Shown here: positions 50,151 to 59,958 of the stretch, piece after piece
How the letters are laid out: the number at the start of each line of letters is the position of its first letter
Numbering within the stretch: the first letter of the stretch is position 1
DNA from: Enterobacterales bacterium CwR94
GTDB taxonomy: Bacteria; Pseudomonadota; Gammaproteobacteria; Enterobacterales; Enterobacteriaceae
DNA: 64,000 bases
NCBI GenBank assembly: GCA_002837195.1
Contig: KZ478068.1
Location: 1-64,000 of the forward strand
Direction of reading: 5' to 3'
Translations under genes and position numbers: made by a program
Notes under the pieces: generated by a model
Seen by the model: the letters and a program-made list of their open reading frames with translations, nothing else
What the model was told of the DNA's origin: nothing
Database searches by the model: none

Positions 50151-50936
50151 ATGCCAAAGTTTGCCGCGAATTTAACCATGCAGTTTACGGAGTATCCGTT
50201 TCTTGAGCGTTTTGCTGCCGCGGCGCAAGCGGGCTTTCGTGCGGTGGAATTTCTGTTTCCCTATGATTACGCCCCAGAAGTGATCAAGGCTGAGCTCGAC
50301 AAGCATGACTTGCAATTGGTGTTGTTCAACACCGCGCCGGGTAATGTTGAGCTGGGTGAGTGGGGATTGGCTGCGGTGCCGGGACGTGAAGCGGATGCAC
50401 GTCGCGATATTGATCGTGCGCTGGAATACGCGTTGGCACTGGACTGCCCACAGGTGCATATCATGGCGGGTGTGGTGGCTGAGGGCGCTGAGCGCGAGCC
50501 ATATTGCACCACGTTGATTGAAAACCTGCGCTATGCGGCGGATAGCTTTGCTCAACACGGCAAACGTATTCTGCTTGAAGCGTTGAATCCTAAAGCCAAG
50601 CCGGGCTATCTCTATGCCAGCCAATATCAGACACTGGATCTGGCGGCCCGCGTCGAGCGCGATAACGTGTTTACGCAACTGGATTTCTTCCACGCGCAAT
50701 TGGTGGATGGCAACCTGACGCATTTGATTCGCGAATACGCTGGCCGTTATCAACATATCCAAATTGCTTCTGCGCCGGATCGCCATGAGCCGGACGAGGG
50801 CGAAATCAATTACCCGTGGATTTTTGCGCAGTTAGACGCCTGTGGTTACGACGGCTGGATTGGCTGCGAATACAACCCCCGCGCCGGCACAGTAGAAGGT
50901 CTTGGCTGGGTAAAACCCTGGTTACAACAACAATAA
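50151..50936 (+). CDS. otnI: 2-oxo-tetronate isomerase OtnI (YgbM)
   Basis: A 261-residue xylose-isomerase-like TIM barrel (Hyi family): [58 protein letters not shown] with Glu ligands for the metal. It converts 2-oxo-tetronate to 3-oxo-tetronate between LtnD and OtnK. AAGGAG nine bases upstream. Confidence 0.93.
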   Translation: MPKFAANLTMQFTEYPFLERFAAAAQAGFRAVEFLFPYDYAPEVIKAELDKHDLQLVLFNTAPGNVELGEWGLAAVPGREADARRDIDRALEYALALDCPQVHIMAGVVAEGAEREPYCTTLIENLRYAADSFAQHGKRILLEALNPKAKPGYLYASQYQTLDLAARVERDNVFTQLDFFHAQLVDGNLTHLIREYAGRYQHIQIASAPDRHEPDEGEINYPWIFAQLDACGYDGWIGCEYNPRAGTVEGLGWVKPWLQQQ

Positions 50937-51024
50937 ACGTCAGGCTGGCCCCTATGTAGGGCCGGTCATTACACTTGGGAACATTGCGCACACAAGCGCA
51001 TCTAATCAGAAGGCTTACCTCTTT

Positions 51025-52374
51025 ATGTCAACCGCTATGCTGTTAACCATCGCGCTGCTTAGCGTGGTGCTGCTGCTGCTTTTGGTTATTAAGGCCAAAA
51101 TCCATCCTTTCGTTGCGTTACTGGTGTCCAGCCTGTTTGTGGCGGTGTGCAGTGATATCCCCGCTGAAAAAGTGGTGAGTGTCATTACCACCGGCCTGGG
51201 TTCACTCCTGGGTGGCATCACCATCATTATTGCACTGGGTGCCATGTTGGGCGCTGTGATTGAGGCCTCCGGGGGGGCAGATTCACTGGCGAAAAAACTC
51301 ACCGCACGTCTTGGGGTAAAACGCAGCGTCGGGGCGCTCACGCTGGTGGCCTTTATTCTGGGCCTGCCGGTGTTCTTTGATGTCGGTTTTATTATTGTGG
51401 TGCCACTGATTTACGGTTTTGCCAAAGTCGCCAAAGTCTCGCCGATTAAATACGGCTTGCCGATGGCGGGTGTAATGTTGATGGTGCACGTGGCGATTCC
51501 GACTCACCCAGGTGCTGCGGCAGCGGCGACCTTGTTGAATGCAGATATGGGTCATCTGATGCTGCTGGGACTGGCTGTCTGCGCACCTGCTGGGATCTTC
51601 GGTTATGCCGTGGCGCGTATGATGAACCGCCGCAACTACCATTTATCGGTGGAGGTGCTGGAGCAGCTTCAACTGACCGAGAGCGAAGAGACCACAGCGA
51701 GCAAAACGGCACCGCCCAGCGCGACACTGATTGCCGGTTTGATTGTGCTGCCGATTTTACTGATTTTGATGGGCACGCTGGTGACCGAAAATCTGCAACC
51801 TGGCATGCTGCGTAATTTACTCACCATTATTGGTTCGCCTTCTATTGCTTTGCTGATTGCACTGACACTGGCCGCATGGTTAGTTGGCATTCGTCGTGGA
51901 TGGACGCGTGAAAAGCTGGAAGAGATCACCGGACGTGCCATTCCAGGCGCGGCCAGTGTGATTCTGGTTTCTGGCGCAGGCGGTGCCTTTGGTAAGGTGT
52001 TAGTGGAATCCGGTGTGGGTAAAGCGCTGGCTGAGACGTTGCATCAACTGCACCTGCCGTTGATCCCGGCGGCGTTTATTCTGTCGCTGGCGCTGCGTGC
52101 TTCGCAAGGTTCGGCAACCGTCGCCATTGTGACCACCTGTGGCCTGTTGGTTTCCGCAGTAAGCGGCTTGTCTGATATGCAATTGGTTCTGGTGGCACTG
52201 TCCGCCTGCTTCGGTGGACTGGGCTTATCACACGTTAACGATTCCGGTTTCTGGGTGGTGACCCGCTTCCTGGGACTGTCGGTGGCTGATGGCCTGAAAA
52301 CATGGACACTGTTGACCACACTTATCGGTGCTGTCGGCTTTATCATGGTATGGGCATTATCGCTGGTACTGTAA
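51025..52374 (+). CDS. ygbN: GntP-family permease YgbN
   Basis: A 449-residue inner membrane protein with 12-14 spans of the gluconate permease family: GLGSLLGGITIIIALGAMLGAVIEASGGADSLA, then VFFDVGFIIVVPLIYGFAKV and a final ALSACFGGLGLSHVNDSGFWVVTRFLG. It is the likely importer of threonate or a related sugar acid for the operon. The 88 bases before it may hold a weak hairpin or second promoter. Confidence 0.92.
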   Translation: MSTAMLLTIALLSVVLLLLLVIKAKIHPFVALLVSSLFVAVCSDIPAEKVVSVITTGLGSLLGGITIIIALGAMLGAVIEASGGADSLAKKLTARLGVKRSVGALTLVAFILGLPVFFDVGFIIVVPLIYGFAKVAKVSPIKYGLPMAGVMLMVHVAIPTHPGAAAAATLLNADMGHLMLLGLAVCAPAGIFGYAVARMMNRRNYHLSVEVLEQLQLTESEETTASKTAPPSATLIAGLIVLPILLILMGTLVTENLQPGMLRNLLTIIGSPSIALLIALTLAAWLVGIRRGWTREKLEEITGRAIPGAASVILVSGAGGAFGKVLVESGVGKALAETLHQLHLPLIPAAFILSLALRASQGSATVAIVTTCGLLVSAVSGLSDMQLVLVALSACFGGLGLSHVNDSGFWVVTRFLGLSVADGLKTWTLLTTLIGAVGFIMVWALSLVL

Positions 52375-52472
52375 AAAATCAGCGTGAGGACGCTATCCGG
52401 CGTCCTCATCGCATTTAAGCGACTACACTTAAAGGGTTTATGGCAACTGTCCATGTTGGACAAGGAGACAAA

Positions 52473-52559
52473 ATGCTTAAAATTCTACTGTGGGTTATCG
52501 CGATTATTTTTGTAGTGGGTTTGCTCACCCTGACGGGCGTATTCAAGCTGATTTTTTAA
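52473..52559 (+). CDS. yohP: YohP-like small membrane protein (28 residues)
   Basis: MLKILLWVIAIIFVVGLLTL followed by TGVFKLIF aligns almost fully with E. coli YohP (MKIILWAVLIIFLIGLLVV...TGVFKMIF). One membrane helix with a basic end. AAGGAG seven bases before the ATG. It is the shortest gene I can support here. YohP is an inner membrane protein studied as a model for mRNA targeting; its job is unknown. Confidence 0.88.
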   Translation: MLKILLWVIAIIFVVGLLTLTGVFKLIF

Positions 52560-52587
52560 GTGCATTGCAGCCCTGCAAGGGGCTGCA

Positions 52588-52779
52588 TCATGATTCTTCC
52601 CTCTCGTGGCAGGTCTCTGCAACGGGTTCGACAGTCGGTGTCATGGGCAACAGATCCTGCCAGGACAGCACGTGATAACACCAGCCGCAGATGGCGCCAT
52701 GCTGTGTTCCAGTACTGGGATTATACTGCGTGAAGATGACCTTACCGCTTCCACACTGACTACAGCGAACTTTCAGCAT
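52588..52779 (-). CDS. Small zinc-ribbon protein
   Basis: A 63-residue protein with two Cys-x2-Cys knuckles, RCSQCGSGK near the start and ICGWCYH near the middle, the pattern of a zinc ribbon. The tail is acidic and unstructured. AGGAGG lies ten bases before the ATG at 52779. Small proteins with this layout occur beside csp genes in E. coli (YmcF/YnfQ), but I cannot claim orthology. Divergent from pagP. Confidence 0.65.
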   Translation of the reverse strand: MLKVRCSQCGSGKVIFTQYNPSTGTQHGAICGWCYHVLSWQDLLPMTPTVEPVAETCHEREES

Positions 52780-53131
52780 AATGCGCACGCCTCCTGTGCT
52801 GACACCCTTTCCTGACCATATTTTGCCAACCTTTACGCCAGATTTCACTGCTTTCAGACGCAATCCACTCCCAATGGCGTATAATAGACGCTAATCTCCC
52901 GTAAAAAATGCGTAATTTTCAAGACGCTTCTGATTGAGTTCCCTGAAAATTCCGAGAATTATTTGTGGGGGAGATCACATTGTTGAGGTGCGGTTTGATC
53001 TCGCCACGATACGATTACCTTTTATTAAAATGAGTAACTCGCGAGCGGCTGAAGACTGCCACAGGGCAGAATGCCGTCATGAGGACACCGAAAATTTCTC
53101 GTCAGCCATCTTGCGCTGGCGCGCCAGGACA

Positions 53132-53716
53132 ATGATTGTAGAAGTGAAAATGCTAAAATATCTCCTCCCCTTGCTGCTGTGTTTTGGCGGATTGACCGGT
53201 GCTAGCGCGCAGGCTGAATCTACACAGAGTCGCACGCCTGAATGGTTGTCGGTCTTTGCTGGAAATGTAAAGCAGACGTGGCAAGAGCCACAACATGTTG
53301 ATCTCTATATTCCCGCCGTGACCTGGCATAACCGATTGACGTACGATCAAGAACATATCGACAAATATAATGAACGTCCGTGGGGAGCGGGGGCCGGTAT
53401 TTCTCGCTGGGATGAGAAAGGGAATTGGCACGGTATTTATCTGATGGCCTTCAAGGACTCCTTTAATAAGTGGGAGCCGATTGGTGGCTACGGCTGGGAA
53501 AGTACCTGGCGACCGTTGCAAGATCAGAATTTTCATCTGGGATTGGGCTATACCGCAGGTGTGACAATGCGTGACAACTGGAACTATATTCCGATTCCCG
53601 TTTTGCTGCCGTTAGCTTCAGTCGGCTACGCTAACGCCACGTTTCAAATGACTTATATTCCCGGAACGTGGAATAACGGTAATGTATTTTTTGGTTGGTT
53701 CCGCTGGCAGTTTTAA
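53132..53716 (+). CDS. pagP: Lipid A palmitoyltransferase PagP
   Basis: The outer membrane enzyme moves palmitate from phospholipid to lipid A under PhoPQ control. From the ATG at 53132 it has 194 residues; a start at 53150 ([10 protein letters not shown]) is equally likely. After the signal peptide the sequence follows E. coli PagP closely: [66 protein letters not shown], and a terminal aromatic residue. The catalytic His ([10 protein letters not shown]) and Asp-Ser (AFKDSFNKW) are present. Neighbour of cspE, as in E. coli. Confidence 0.94.
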   Translation: MIVEVKMLKYLLPLLLCFGGLTGASAQAESTQSRTPEWLSVFAGNVKQTWQEPQHVDLYIPAVTWHNRLTYDQEHIDKYNERPWGAGAGISRWDEKGNWHGIYLMAFKDSFNKWEPIGGYGWESTWRPLQDQNFHLGLGYTAGVTMRDNWNYIPIPVLLPLASVGYANATFQMTYIPGTWNNGNVFFGWFRWQF

Positions 53717-53865
53717 TTGAGTCCTGTTGTATAAGTGAGAATGTTGTCAAAAAATAGCGATATTTATCACTTTTTCATCAACTGGGACTGGACAAATTGC
53801 CCGGCAATTGTTGTACTAGCACTCGACACAACTGAGTGTCCATTTTTCATGTAAAGGTAATATTG

Positions 53866-54075
53866 ATGTCCAAGATTAAAGGTAGCGTTAAGTGGTTTAA
53901 TGAGTCCAAAGGATTCGGTTTCATTACTCCTGAAGATGGTAGCAAAGATGTATTCGTACACTTCTCTGCCATTCAAAGCAATGGTTTCAAAACTCTGGCT
54001 GAAGGTCAGCGCGTTGAGTTTGAAATCACCAACGGTGCTAAAGGCCCATCTGCTGCTAACGTTGCTGCTATTTAA
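53866..54075 (+). CDS. cspE: Cold-shock protein CspE
   Basis: A 69-residue cold-shock domain nearly identical to E. coli Csp[54 protein letters not shown] chaperone and antiterminator, constitutive at 37 degrees in E. coli. Start at 53866 by family match. Position between pagP and crcB agrees with E. coli. Confidence 0.97.
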   Translation: MSKIKGSVKWFNESKGFGFITPEDGSKDVFVHFSAIQSNGFKTLAEGQRVEFEITNGAKGPSAANVAAI

Positions 54076-54095
54076 GTTAACAGTAAGAATTTTAG

Positions 54096-54120
54096 AACCC
54101 GCCTTATGGCGGGTTTTTTT
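54096..54120 (+). terminator. Terminator of cspE
   Basis: AACCCGCC-TTAT-GGCGGGTT followed by TTTTT, 21 bases after the cspE stop. Confidence 0.95.
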
Positions 54121-54145
54121 GTGCCTGAAATCCGTGAAACAACGA

Positions 54146-54244
54146 TTAGCGGCTGAAAAAGAGGTGGAGCCAACTCATGGTTACCAGTACTGCAATCAGC
54201 AGTGCAGCGCCTTCAGTCAGGGTTTTTGGCAGGCAGTTTCTCAT
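54146..54244 (-). CDS. Candidate single-span membrane peptide (32 residues)
   Basis: MRNCLPKTLTEGAALLIAVL then VTMSWLHLFFSR, a basic N-terminus with one hydrophobic span. GAGTG lies six bases before the ATG, a weak ribosome site. It lies between the cspE terminator and crcB. Too short for a family call; credible because the composition fits the many small membrane proteins of Enterobacterales. Confidence 0.45.
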   Translation of the reverse strand: MRNCLPKTLTEGAALLIAVLVTMSWLHLFFSR

Positions 54245-54305
54245 TTCACACTCGCTCAGATGGGGAAGTTCTCATTGAGTGTGGCAAACGAAAATTAAGG
54301 AAACA

Positions 54306-54689
54306 TTAAACTGATGTAAATTGATTAACCAGCCAGAAACCCAGCCCGGTGAGCATCAGCGAGCCAATCAGGTTAACCCCAATATTCAGCAGTGCCCAGC
54401 CAATCCGCCCTTCTTGTAACAACCATACCACTTCAAAAGAAAAGGTTGAAAACGTGGTTAGTCCGCCGCAAAACCCTGTGGTAATCAGTAGCTTCCATGC
54501 AGGATCCAGGTGTGAAAAGCGACTAAACAGGGCTATTCCTAATCCTATAATAAAAGCCCCGGTCAGGTTGGCTGCTAAGGTGCCCAGTGGAATGGCCTGA
54601 TGGGCGGGATTAAGACGCATGCTAAGCGCCCAACGTGCCACGCTGCCAAGGCCGCCGCCAATAAACACAGCTAAAAGAGTTTGTAACAT
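54306..54689 (-). CDS. crcB: Fluoride channel CrcB (Fluc)
   Basis: A 127-residue four-span protein matching E. coli Crc[73 protein letters not shown] holds the Na+ and fluoride-contact residues. It exports fluoride as an antiparallel dimer. ATG at 54689 by family. I looked for a fluoride riboswitch upstream and saw none. Confidence 0.95.
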   Translation of the reverse strand: MLQTLLAVFIGGGLGSVARWALSMRLNPAHQAIPLGTLAANLTGAFIIGLGIALFSRFSHLDPAWKLLITTGFCGGLTTFSTFSFEVVWLLQEGRIGWALLNIGVNLIGSLMLTGLGFWLVNQFTSV

Positions 54690-54798
54690 TCGTCTTCTCA
54701 ATAGAACTTGCCGCACGGTAATGACTGACGTTATACAGTATCTTTAAGGGTAACGACAATCATCCCCACGGCGATGCGCAGTGAAAAAGGAGAAGTTA

Positions 54799-55242
54799 AT
54801 GAAGATACGTCATGCCACAGAGCAGGATGCCTATGCATTGAGCGCGTTATTGACAGAGTTAGGCTATGCCGACACGGAAACCTTTATCACCCGCCAGTTG
54901 CAAAGGCTAATGGCTCATCCTGATGAGCAGCTACTGATTGCGGAGGAGGGCGACACAGTACTGGGTTTTTTGTCTCTGCATTTTATTCCCCAATTGGCGC
55001 TACCCGGCGACTTTGCGCGCATTAGTTACTTTTGTGTGGCGGAGGGCGAGCGCAGTAAAGGCTTGGGTCAAACGTTGTTGGCGGAAGCTGAGCAGCGGGC
55101 GCGAGCGCAGGGCTGCGATCGAATGGAAGTGCATTGCAACGCGACAAGAGAAAAGGCCAATCAGTTTTATGTGCGCGAAGACTACATTGAAGCGCCGGTT
55201 TACCGTGTGAAAATGATTAACGGCAGCGGAGCACCCAAATGA
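54799..55242 (+). CDS. GNAT-family N-acetyltransferase
   Basis: A 147-residue acetyltransferase: MKIRHATEQDAYALSALLTE at the N-terminus, acetyl-CoA loop GERSKGLGQTLLAEAEQRAR, and C-terminal YVREDYIEAPVYRVKM. AGGAGAAG precedes the ATG at 54799. It sits between crcB and ybeM, where E. coli K-12 has no such gene, and its end overlaps ybeM by four bases, so they are coupled. Substrate unknown. Confidence 0.88.
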   Translation: MKIRHATEQDAYALSALLTELGYADTETFITRQLQRLMAHPDEQLLIAEEGDTVLGFLSLHFIPQLALPGDFARISYFCVAEGERSKGLGQTLLAEAEQRARAQGCDRMEVHCNATREKANQFYVREDYIEAPVYRVKMINGSGAPK

Positions 55243-56033
55243 AAGTGGCTTTAGGGCAGTTTGCCGTCAGCCGGGATTGGCAAGAAAATCGGGCTACTTG
55301 CTCAGCCCTTATGCAGCAAGCCGCCGCCGAGCATGCTGATTTGCTGGTGCTACCCGAAGCTGTGCTGGCAACTGACCTTAATGATCCCCTTTGGGCGCTG
55401 CAGTCGGCTCAGCCGCTGGATGGCCCCTTTGTCACCGCCTTGCTGGCCGTCAGTGCCGAACAGACGCTGACAACCCTGTTTTGTATGCACGTTCCGGCCG
55501 AGGAGGGTAAAGCCTACAATACGCTGGTCGCCATTGCCGGTGGCAAGATTGTTGCGCACTATAAAAAGCTGCACCTCTACGATGCTTTTACAATGCGAGA
55601 ATCCAACACCATTATGGCGGGCGAGACGTTACCAGCGCTGCTGACCGTTGCCGGTATGAACGTGGGATTGATGACGTGCTATGACATCCGCTTTCCAGAA
55701 ATGGCGCGTTGGTTAGCGTTGCAAGGTGCTGATGTTTTGGTGCTGCCTTCCGCATGGGTAAAAGGGCCACTGAAAGAGCATCATTGGGAAACGCTGGTCA
55801 CCGCCCGCGCATTAGAAAATACCTGTTATATGGTCGCGACAGGCGAGTGTGGGATGCGCAATATTGGTCAGAGTATGGTGGTTGATCCTCTGGGCACGAT
55901 TATTGTGCGCGCAGCGGAGGCCCCGGCGCTGATTTATGCTGAGTTGACAGCCGAGCGATTAGCACATGCCAGAGAAGTGCTGCCGGTGCTAAAAAACAGG
56001 CGTTTTGCAGCACCCGTTTTGTCAAGTCACTAG
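55239..56033 (+). CDS. ybeM: Deaminated glutathione amidase YbeM (nitrilase family)
   Basis: A 264-residue carbon-nitrogen hydrolase with the Glu-Lys-Cys triad: Glu in LLVLPEAVL, Lys in HYKKLHLYDAF, Cys in LMTCYDIRFPEMARWLA. YbeM/Nit1 enzymes clear deaminated glutathione formed by transaminase side reactions. Unlike some E. coli K-12 strains, where the gene is split, this copy is intact. Confidence 0.92.
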   Translation: MKVALGQFAVSRDWQENRATCSALMQQAAAEHADLLVLPEAVLATDLNDPLWALQSAQPLDGPFVTALLAVSAEQTLTTLFCMHVPAEEGKAYNTLVAIAGGKIVAHYKKLHLYDAFTMRESNTIMAGETLPALLTVAGMNVGLMTCYDIRFPEMARWLALQGADVLVLPSAWVKGPLKEHHWETLVTARALENTCYMVATGECGMRNIGQSMVVDPLGTIIVRAAEAPALIYAELTAERLAHAREVLPVLKNRRFAAPVLSSH

Positions 56034-56156
56034 ACTTACTCTGTTACAGTTGCGGGTTGCCGTCCTCGCGGGGTGAGCGTCTAATTAAGGTAGCTTGAGC
56101 CTCTGTGGGCTCTTATCGATCAAGGCCGCTACGACGGTTAACTTTACAGGTGATTT

Positions 56157-56357
56157 ATGGAAGGTATCAGCATTGCTAAGCTACTCATTATTGGCGCTTT
56201 GATTGTGTTGCTGTTTGGCACCAACAAGCTGCGCACGTTGGGTGGCGATTTGGGTTCCGCGATTAAGGGATTCAAGAAAGCCATGAGTGACGATGATGGC
56301 AACGGTAAGAAAGCAGTTGAGGATGCGCCTGCTGACCGTGTAAACCATAAAGAGTAA
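56157..56357 (+). CDS. tatE: Twin-arginine translocase subunit TatE
   Basis: A 66-residue TatA-family protein: one N-terminal membrane helix ([23 protein letters not shown]) with the FGTNKL hinge, an amphipathic helix ([14 protein letters not shown]) and an acidic tail. The gene position next to lipA identifies TatE rather than TatA. Confidence 0.95.
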   Translation: MEGISIAKLLIIGALIVLLFGTNKLRTLGGDLGSAIKGFKKAMSDDDGNGKKAVEDAPADRVNHKE

Positions 56358-56371
56358 ACGTCACAGAGAGA

Positions 56372-56395
56372 AAAGGCGGCTTGTTAGCCGCCTTT
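56372..56395. terminator. Shared terminator of tatE and lipA
   Basis: AAAGGCGGC-TTGTT-AGCCGCCTTT forms a strong stem with A and T runs on both sides, between convergent genes. Confidence 0.93.
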
Positions 56396-56426
56396 TTCAT
56401 GCCTGATACACACGGGGTGTAAGGAA

Positions 56427-57392
56427 TTATTTCACTTCCATGCCTTTTGCCTGCATGTCTGCGTGATAAGAAGAGCGGACAAAGGGACCGCAGGCAGCGT
56501 GGGTAAAGCCCATTGCCATGGCTTCTTCTTTCATTTCATCAAATTCTGCCGGGCTGACGTAACGCTGCACAGGCAAGTGATGACGGCTGGGTTGCAGATA
56601 CTGGCCCAGAGTCAGCATCGTCACCCCGTGGCGGCGAAGATCACGCATGACTTCAACGATCTCTGCATTGGTTTCACCCAAACCCACCATCAAGCCAGAC
56701 TTGGTTGGAATATGAGGATGAGCTTCTTTAAAGCGCTCCAGCAGCTTCAATGACCATTCATAGTTTGCGCCGGGGCGCACCTGGCGATAAACGCGCGGTA
56801 CGTTTTCCAGATTGTGGTTAAACACATCGGGTGGCGTGGCCGTCAAAATCTCCAGCGCGCGATCCATACGACCGCGGAAGTCAGGAACCAACGTTTCGAT
56901 TTTAATCGTCGGGTTTTTCTCGCGAATGGCACTGATACAATCAGCAAAGTGCTGTGCGCCACCGTCACGCAGGTCATCGCGGTCAACGGAGGTAATCACC
57001 ACATAGCGCAAACCCATGTCGGCGATAGTCTGTGCCAGTTTCTCCGGTTCATTGCTATCCGGTGCCACCGGGCGACCGTGTGCCACGTCGCAGAAGGGGC
57101 AGCGGCGCGTACAGATAGCGCCCAAAATCATAAAGGTCGCGGTGCCGTGGTTGAAGCATTCGGCCAGGTTAGGGCAGGAGGCTTCCTCACAGACGGAGTG
57201 CAGGCCATTTTTACGCATGGCAGCTTTAATGCCTTGAATACGGCTGGAGTCAGCAGGTAGCTTGATTTTCATCCACTCTGGCTTTCTCAGCAGTTCCGTG
57301 CGTTCAGTGACCACGGTTTTTACCGGGATCAGGGCCATTTTGTCTGCGTCGCGGTATTTGACGCCGCGTTCCATCTGAATCGGTTTACTCAT
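56427..57392 (-). CDS. lipA: Lipoyl synthase LipA
   Basis: A 321-residue radical SAM enzyme that inserts two sulfurs into octanoyl groups. Both iron-sulfur motifs are present: [12 protein letters not shown] (auxiliary cluster, with the C-terminal RSSYHA serine) and CTRRCPFC (SAM cluster). Nearly identical to E. coli LipA from [10 protein letters not shown], so I use the ATG at 57392, not the upstream one at 57425. Confidence 0.98.
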   Translation of the reverse strand: MSKPIQMERGVKYRDADKMALIPVKTVVTERTELLRKPEWMKIKLPADSSRIQGIKAAMRKNGLHSVCEEASCPNLAECFNHGTATFMILGAICTRRCPFCDVAHGRPVAPDSNEPEKLAQTIADMGLRYVVITSVDRDDLRDGGAQHFADCISAIREKNPTIKIETLVPDFRGRMDRALEILTATPPDVFNHNLENVPRVYRQVRPGANYEWSLKLLERFKEAHPHIPTKSGLMVGLGETNAEIVEVMRDLRRHGVTMLTLGQYLQPSRHHLPVQRYVSPAEFDEMKEEAMAMGFTHAACGPFVRSSYHADMQAKGMEVK

Positions 57393-57552
57393 AATCTGGC
57401 GGTTCCACGTGGATAGCGCTTGCAACTCAACGCGTTATTTTGAGATTCAACTTTTTTTGATAAAAGCGACCCGAAGTATAACATTGCGGGCGATGACATT
57501 CAGCAGGCCACGCCGAAAAGGTTGCTGAAATGTTGTAAAGGCGCACGCACGG

Positions 57553-58212
57553 TTAAGGCACGGCGAGCACAGACGCGTCGTCATAGCGCCATTCGGCAAT
57601 GTTTAACAGACGCACAAATTGCGCAATCAAGACCGGCTGTACTTCGGCCAGAGTGACGCCCGGACGCAGCGCGCTCAATTGCGTCATTTGCATGCCTGCA
57701 TAGCCACAGGGATTGATACGCAAGAACGGTTCCAGATCCATATCAACGTTCAGGGCAAGACCGTGAAAAGAGCAGCCCTTACGGATACGCAATCCCAGTG
57801 AACAGATCTTGCTGTCGCCGACATACACACCGGGTGCATCAGGTCGCGCACGGGCAGGCACATCGAATTGGGCCAGCGTTTCAACCACCGTTTGCTCAAT
57901 TGCCGTGACTAACTCACGGACACCCAGCTTGCGGCGTTTGATATCCAGCAACACATACATGACTTGTTGTCCGGGGCCATGATAGGTGACCTGGCCGCCA
58001 CGGTCGCTTTGGACAACCGGAATATTTCCCGTCATCAGCAGATGTTCCGCTTTTCCGGCCTGGCCCTGCGTGAAAATCGCAGGATGTTCAACCAGCCACA
58101 CTTCATCGGGCGTTGTGGCATCTCGCGCATCTGTGAACTGATGCATGGCGAGTGAAACGGGTTCCCAATGCTGTTGGCCGAGTTGACGAATAATCAGAGG
58201 TTCAGAATACAC
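57553..58212 (-). CDS. lipB: Lipoyl(octanoyl) transferase LipB
   Basis: A 219-residue enzyme that moves octanoate from acyl carrier protein to lipoyl domains. The family region [20 protein letters not shown], the catalytic Lys ([12 protein letters not shown]) and Cys ([10 protein letters not shown]) are all seen. In E. coli the regulator gene ybeF lies between lipB and lipA; here only a gap of about 160 bases does. Confidence 0.97.
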   Translation of the reverse strand: MYSEPLIIRQLGQQHWEPVSLAMHQFTDARDATTPDEVWLVEHPAIFTQGQAGKAEHLLMTGNIPVVQSDRGGQVTYHGPGQQVMYVLLDIKRRKLGVRELVTAIEQTVVETLAQFDVPARARPDAPGVYVGDSKICSLGLRIRKGCSFHGLALNVDMDLEPFLRINPCGYAGMQMTQLSALRPGVTLAEVQPVLIAQFVRLLNIAEWRYDDASVLAVP

Positions 58213-58257
58213 AGTAGGCGTTCCGATGAAAGGCGGGAGACCCCCGCCTGAGAAGTG

Positions 58258-58521
58258 TTACAGCACCATACGAACGATGTCGATTTTGCCCAGCTCTTCA
58301 TACAGCGTTTCCACTTGTTCAATGTGGGTCGCTGTGATGGTAATCGAGACCGAGTGATAGTTCCCTTTGCTGCTGGGCTTTATGCTCGGCGAATAATCAC
58401 CGGGGGCATGGCGTTGAATGACTTCAACCACTAAATCAGCCAGCTCCGGTTGCGCCAGCCCCATTACTTTATAAGTAAACGGGGTAGGGAATTCGAGCAG
58501 TTCATTCAGTTTGGTTTTCAT
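58258..58521 (-). CDS. ybeD: YbeD (DUF493) family protein
   Basis: An 87-residue ACT-like protein, [20 protein letters not shown] to [12 protein letters not shown], same size and place as E. coli YbeD between lipB and dacA. Function unknown; the fold recalls allosteric ACT domains. Confidence 0.96.
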   Translation of the reverse strand: MKTKLNELLEFPTPFTYKVMGLAQPELADLVVEVIQRHAPGDYSPSIKPSSKGNYHSVSITITATHIEQVETLYEELGKIDIVRMVL

Positions 58522-58625
58522 GGTTACTCCGACACACTAAAACAGACGCTCCCGCAGAGCGGGAGCGATGATATGGCTATTATATGGGGATCGCAGTGGC
58601 ATTAATCAAGCGATCAATGCCACGG

Positions 58626-59837
58626 TTAGCCAAACCAGTGATGAAACATCAGCTTAATGTAATCGATAATGCGACCAAAGAAGCCCCCTTCAGGCACTTC
58701 ATTCAGTACGACCAACGGATGTTGTTCAATGGTTTTACCGTCTAACTGGAAATTGATGGTACCCACGACCTGATTTTTCTGCAAAGGCGCATGCAACTCA
58801 GTGTTGGTCAGTACGTAACTGGCTTTCAGATCTTTCATGCGTCCACGTGGAATGGTCAGATACATGTCTTTTTCGACGCCCAATTGAACGCGGTCAGTAT
58901 CGCCAAACCATACAGGCTCAGAGGCGAACTCTTTGCCTGCTTTCAGAGGTGCTACGGTTTCAAAGAAACGGAAGCCCCACGTCAGCAATTTTTTGCTTTC
59001 TACTTCACGGCCTTTATAGGTATGGCCGCCCAGCACCGCAGAAATCAAACGCATTTGACCTTCGGTTGCCGACGCCACCAAATTATACCCTGCGGCAGCG
59101 GTATGACCGGTTTTGATGCCGTCAACATTCAGGCTGGTGTCCCACAGCAGACCGTTACGGTTCATTTGGCGAATGTTATTAAAGGTGAACTCTTTCTCTT
59201 TATAGACTGAGTACTCTTCAGGCACATCGCGAATTAACGCCCGGCCGATCAGCGCCATGTCACGTGCTGAACTGTATTGGCCTTCTGCATCCAAACCGTG
59301 AACGGTCTGGAAATGGGTGTTTTGCAAGCCCAGCGCTTTAACATAATTGTTCATCAGGCCGACAAAGGCATCCTGGCTGCCAGCGACATAATCAGCCATG
59401 GCCACGCAGGCATCGTTACCGGATTGCAGCACAATGCCGCGCGTCAGTTGCGAAACCGGGACGCGATCGCCAGGTTTCAGGAACATCAACGAGGAACCTT
59501 TAAACACCGGGTTTCCGGTGGCCCAGGCATCTTGTCCTACCGTCACCATATCGTCCTGGTGAATTTTACCCGCCTTCACCGCCTGACCGATGACATAGCT
59601 GGTCATCATTTTGGTCAAACTGGCTGGATCGCGGCGAGCATCGGCGTTTTTCTCCGCCAGTACTTTTCCAGAGTTGTAATCGATCAGCACATAGGCTTCA
59701 GCATCGATATCCGGTACGCCGGGGATCATGGTTTTCAGATTAATATCTTCAGCCTGCGCGGTGGTGTGCAGGCCAACGGCCAGAAGTGAAACCAGGCTCA
59801 GGCGTTTCAACGTACGAGAGGAAAGTAACGGGTTCAT
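58626..59837 (-). CDS. dacA: D-alanyl-D-alanine carboxypeptidase DacA (PBP5)
   Basis: A 403-residue peptidoglycan enzyme with a Sec signal (to about residue 29, TTAQAED), SxxK (SLTKMM), SxN (SGN) and KTG (KTGHTAAAG) motifs and a C-terminal amphipathic anchor ([17 protein letters not shown]). It trims the fifth D-alanine of stem peptides in the periplasm. Confidence 0.97.
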   Translation of the reverse strand: MNPLLSSRTLKRLSLVSLLAVGLHTTAQAEDINLKTMIPGVPDIDAEAYVLIDYNSGKVLAEKNADARRDPASLTKMMTSYVIGQAVKAGKIHQDDMVTVGQDAWATGNPVFKGSSLMFLKPGDRVPVSQLTRGIVLQSGNDACVAMADYVAGSQDAFVGLMNNYVKALGLQNTHFQTVHGLDAEGQYSSARDMALIGRALIRDVPEEYSVYKEKEFTFNNIRQMNRNGLLWDTSLNVDGIKTGHTAAAGYNLVASATEGQMRLISAVLGGHTYKGREVESKKLLTWGFRFFETVAPLKAGKEFASEPVWFGDTDRVQLGVEKDMYLTIPRGRMKDLKASYVLTNTELHAPLQKNQVVGTINFQLDGKTIEQHPLVVLNEVPEGGFFGRIIDYIKLMFHHWFG

Positions 59838-59958
59838 GTGCGGACAGCGGCATCCATGTTGATGAAAAAAAAGTGACTCACTATATCAAATGCGGACTGA
59901 CGCGGCATCGCAGAATCTGACTGACTTGTTAGCAGATTTTTCCGTGCCGCGTGAAATG

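Noticed and set aside
52567-52586. GCAGCCC-TGCAA-GGGGCTGC hairpin after yohP as a terminator
   Set aside because: The stem is imperfect and no T-run follows; not strong enough to list.
54690-54780. Fluoride riboswitch upstream of crcB
   Set aside because: GGGGATGATTG was inspected, but the conserved pseudoknot and the second GATG-containing segment could not be found.
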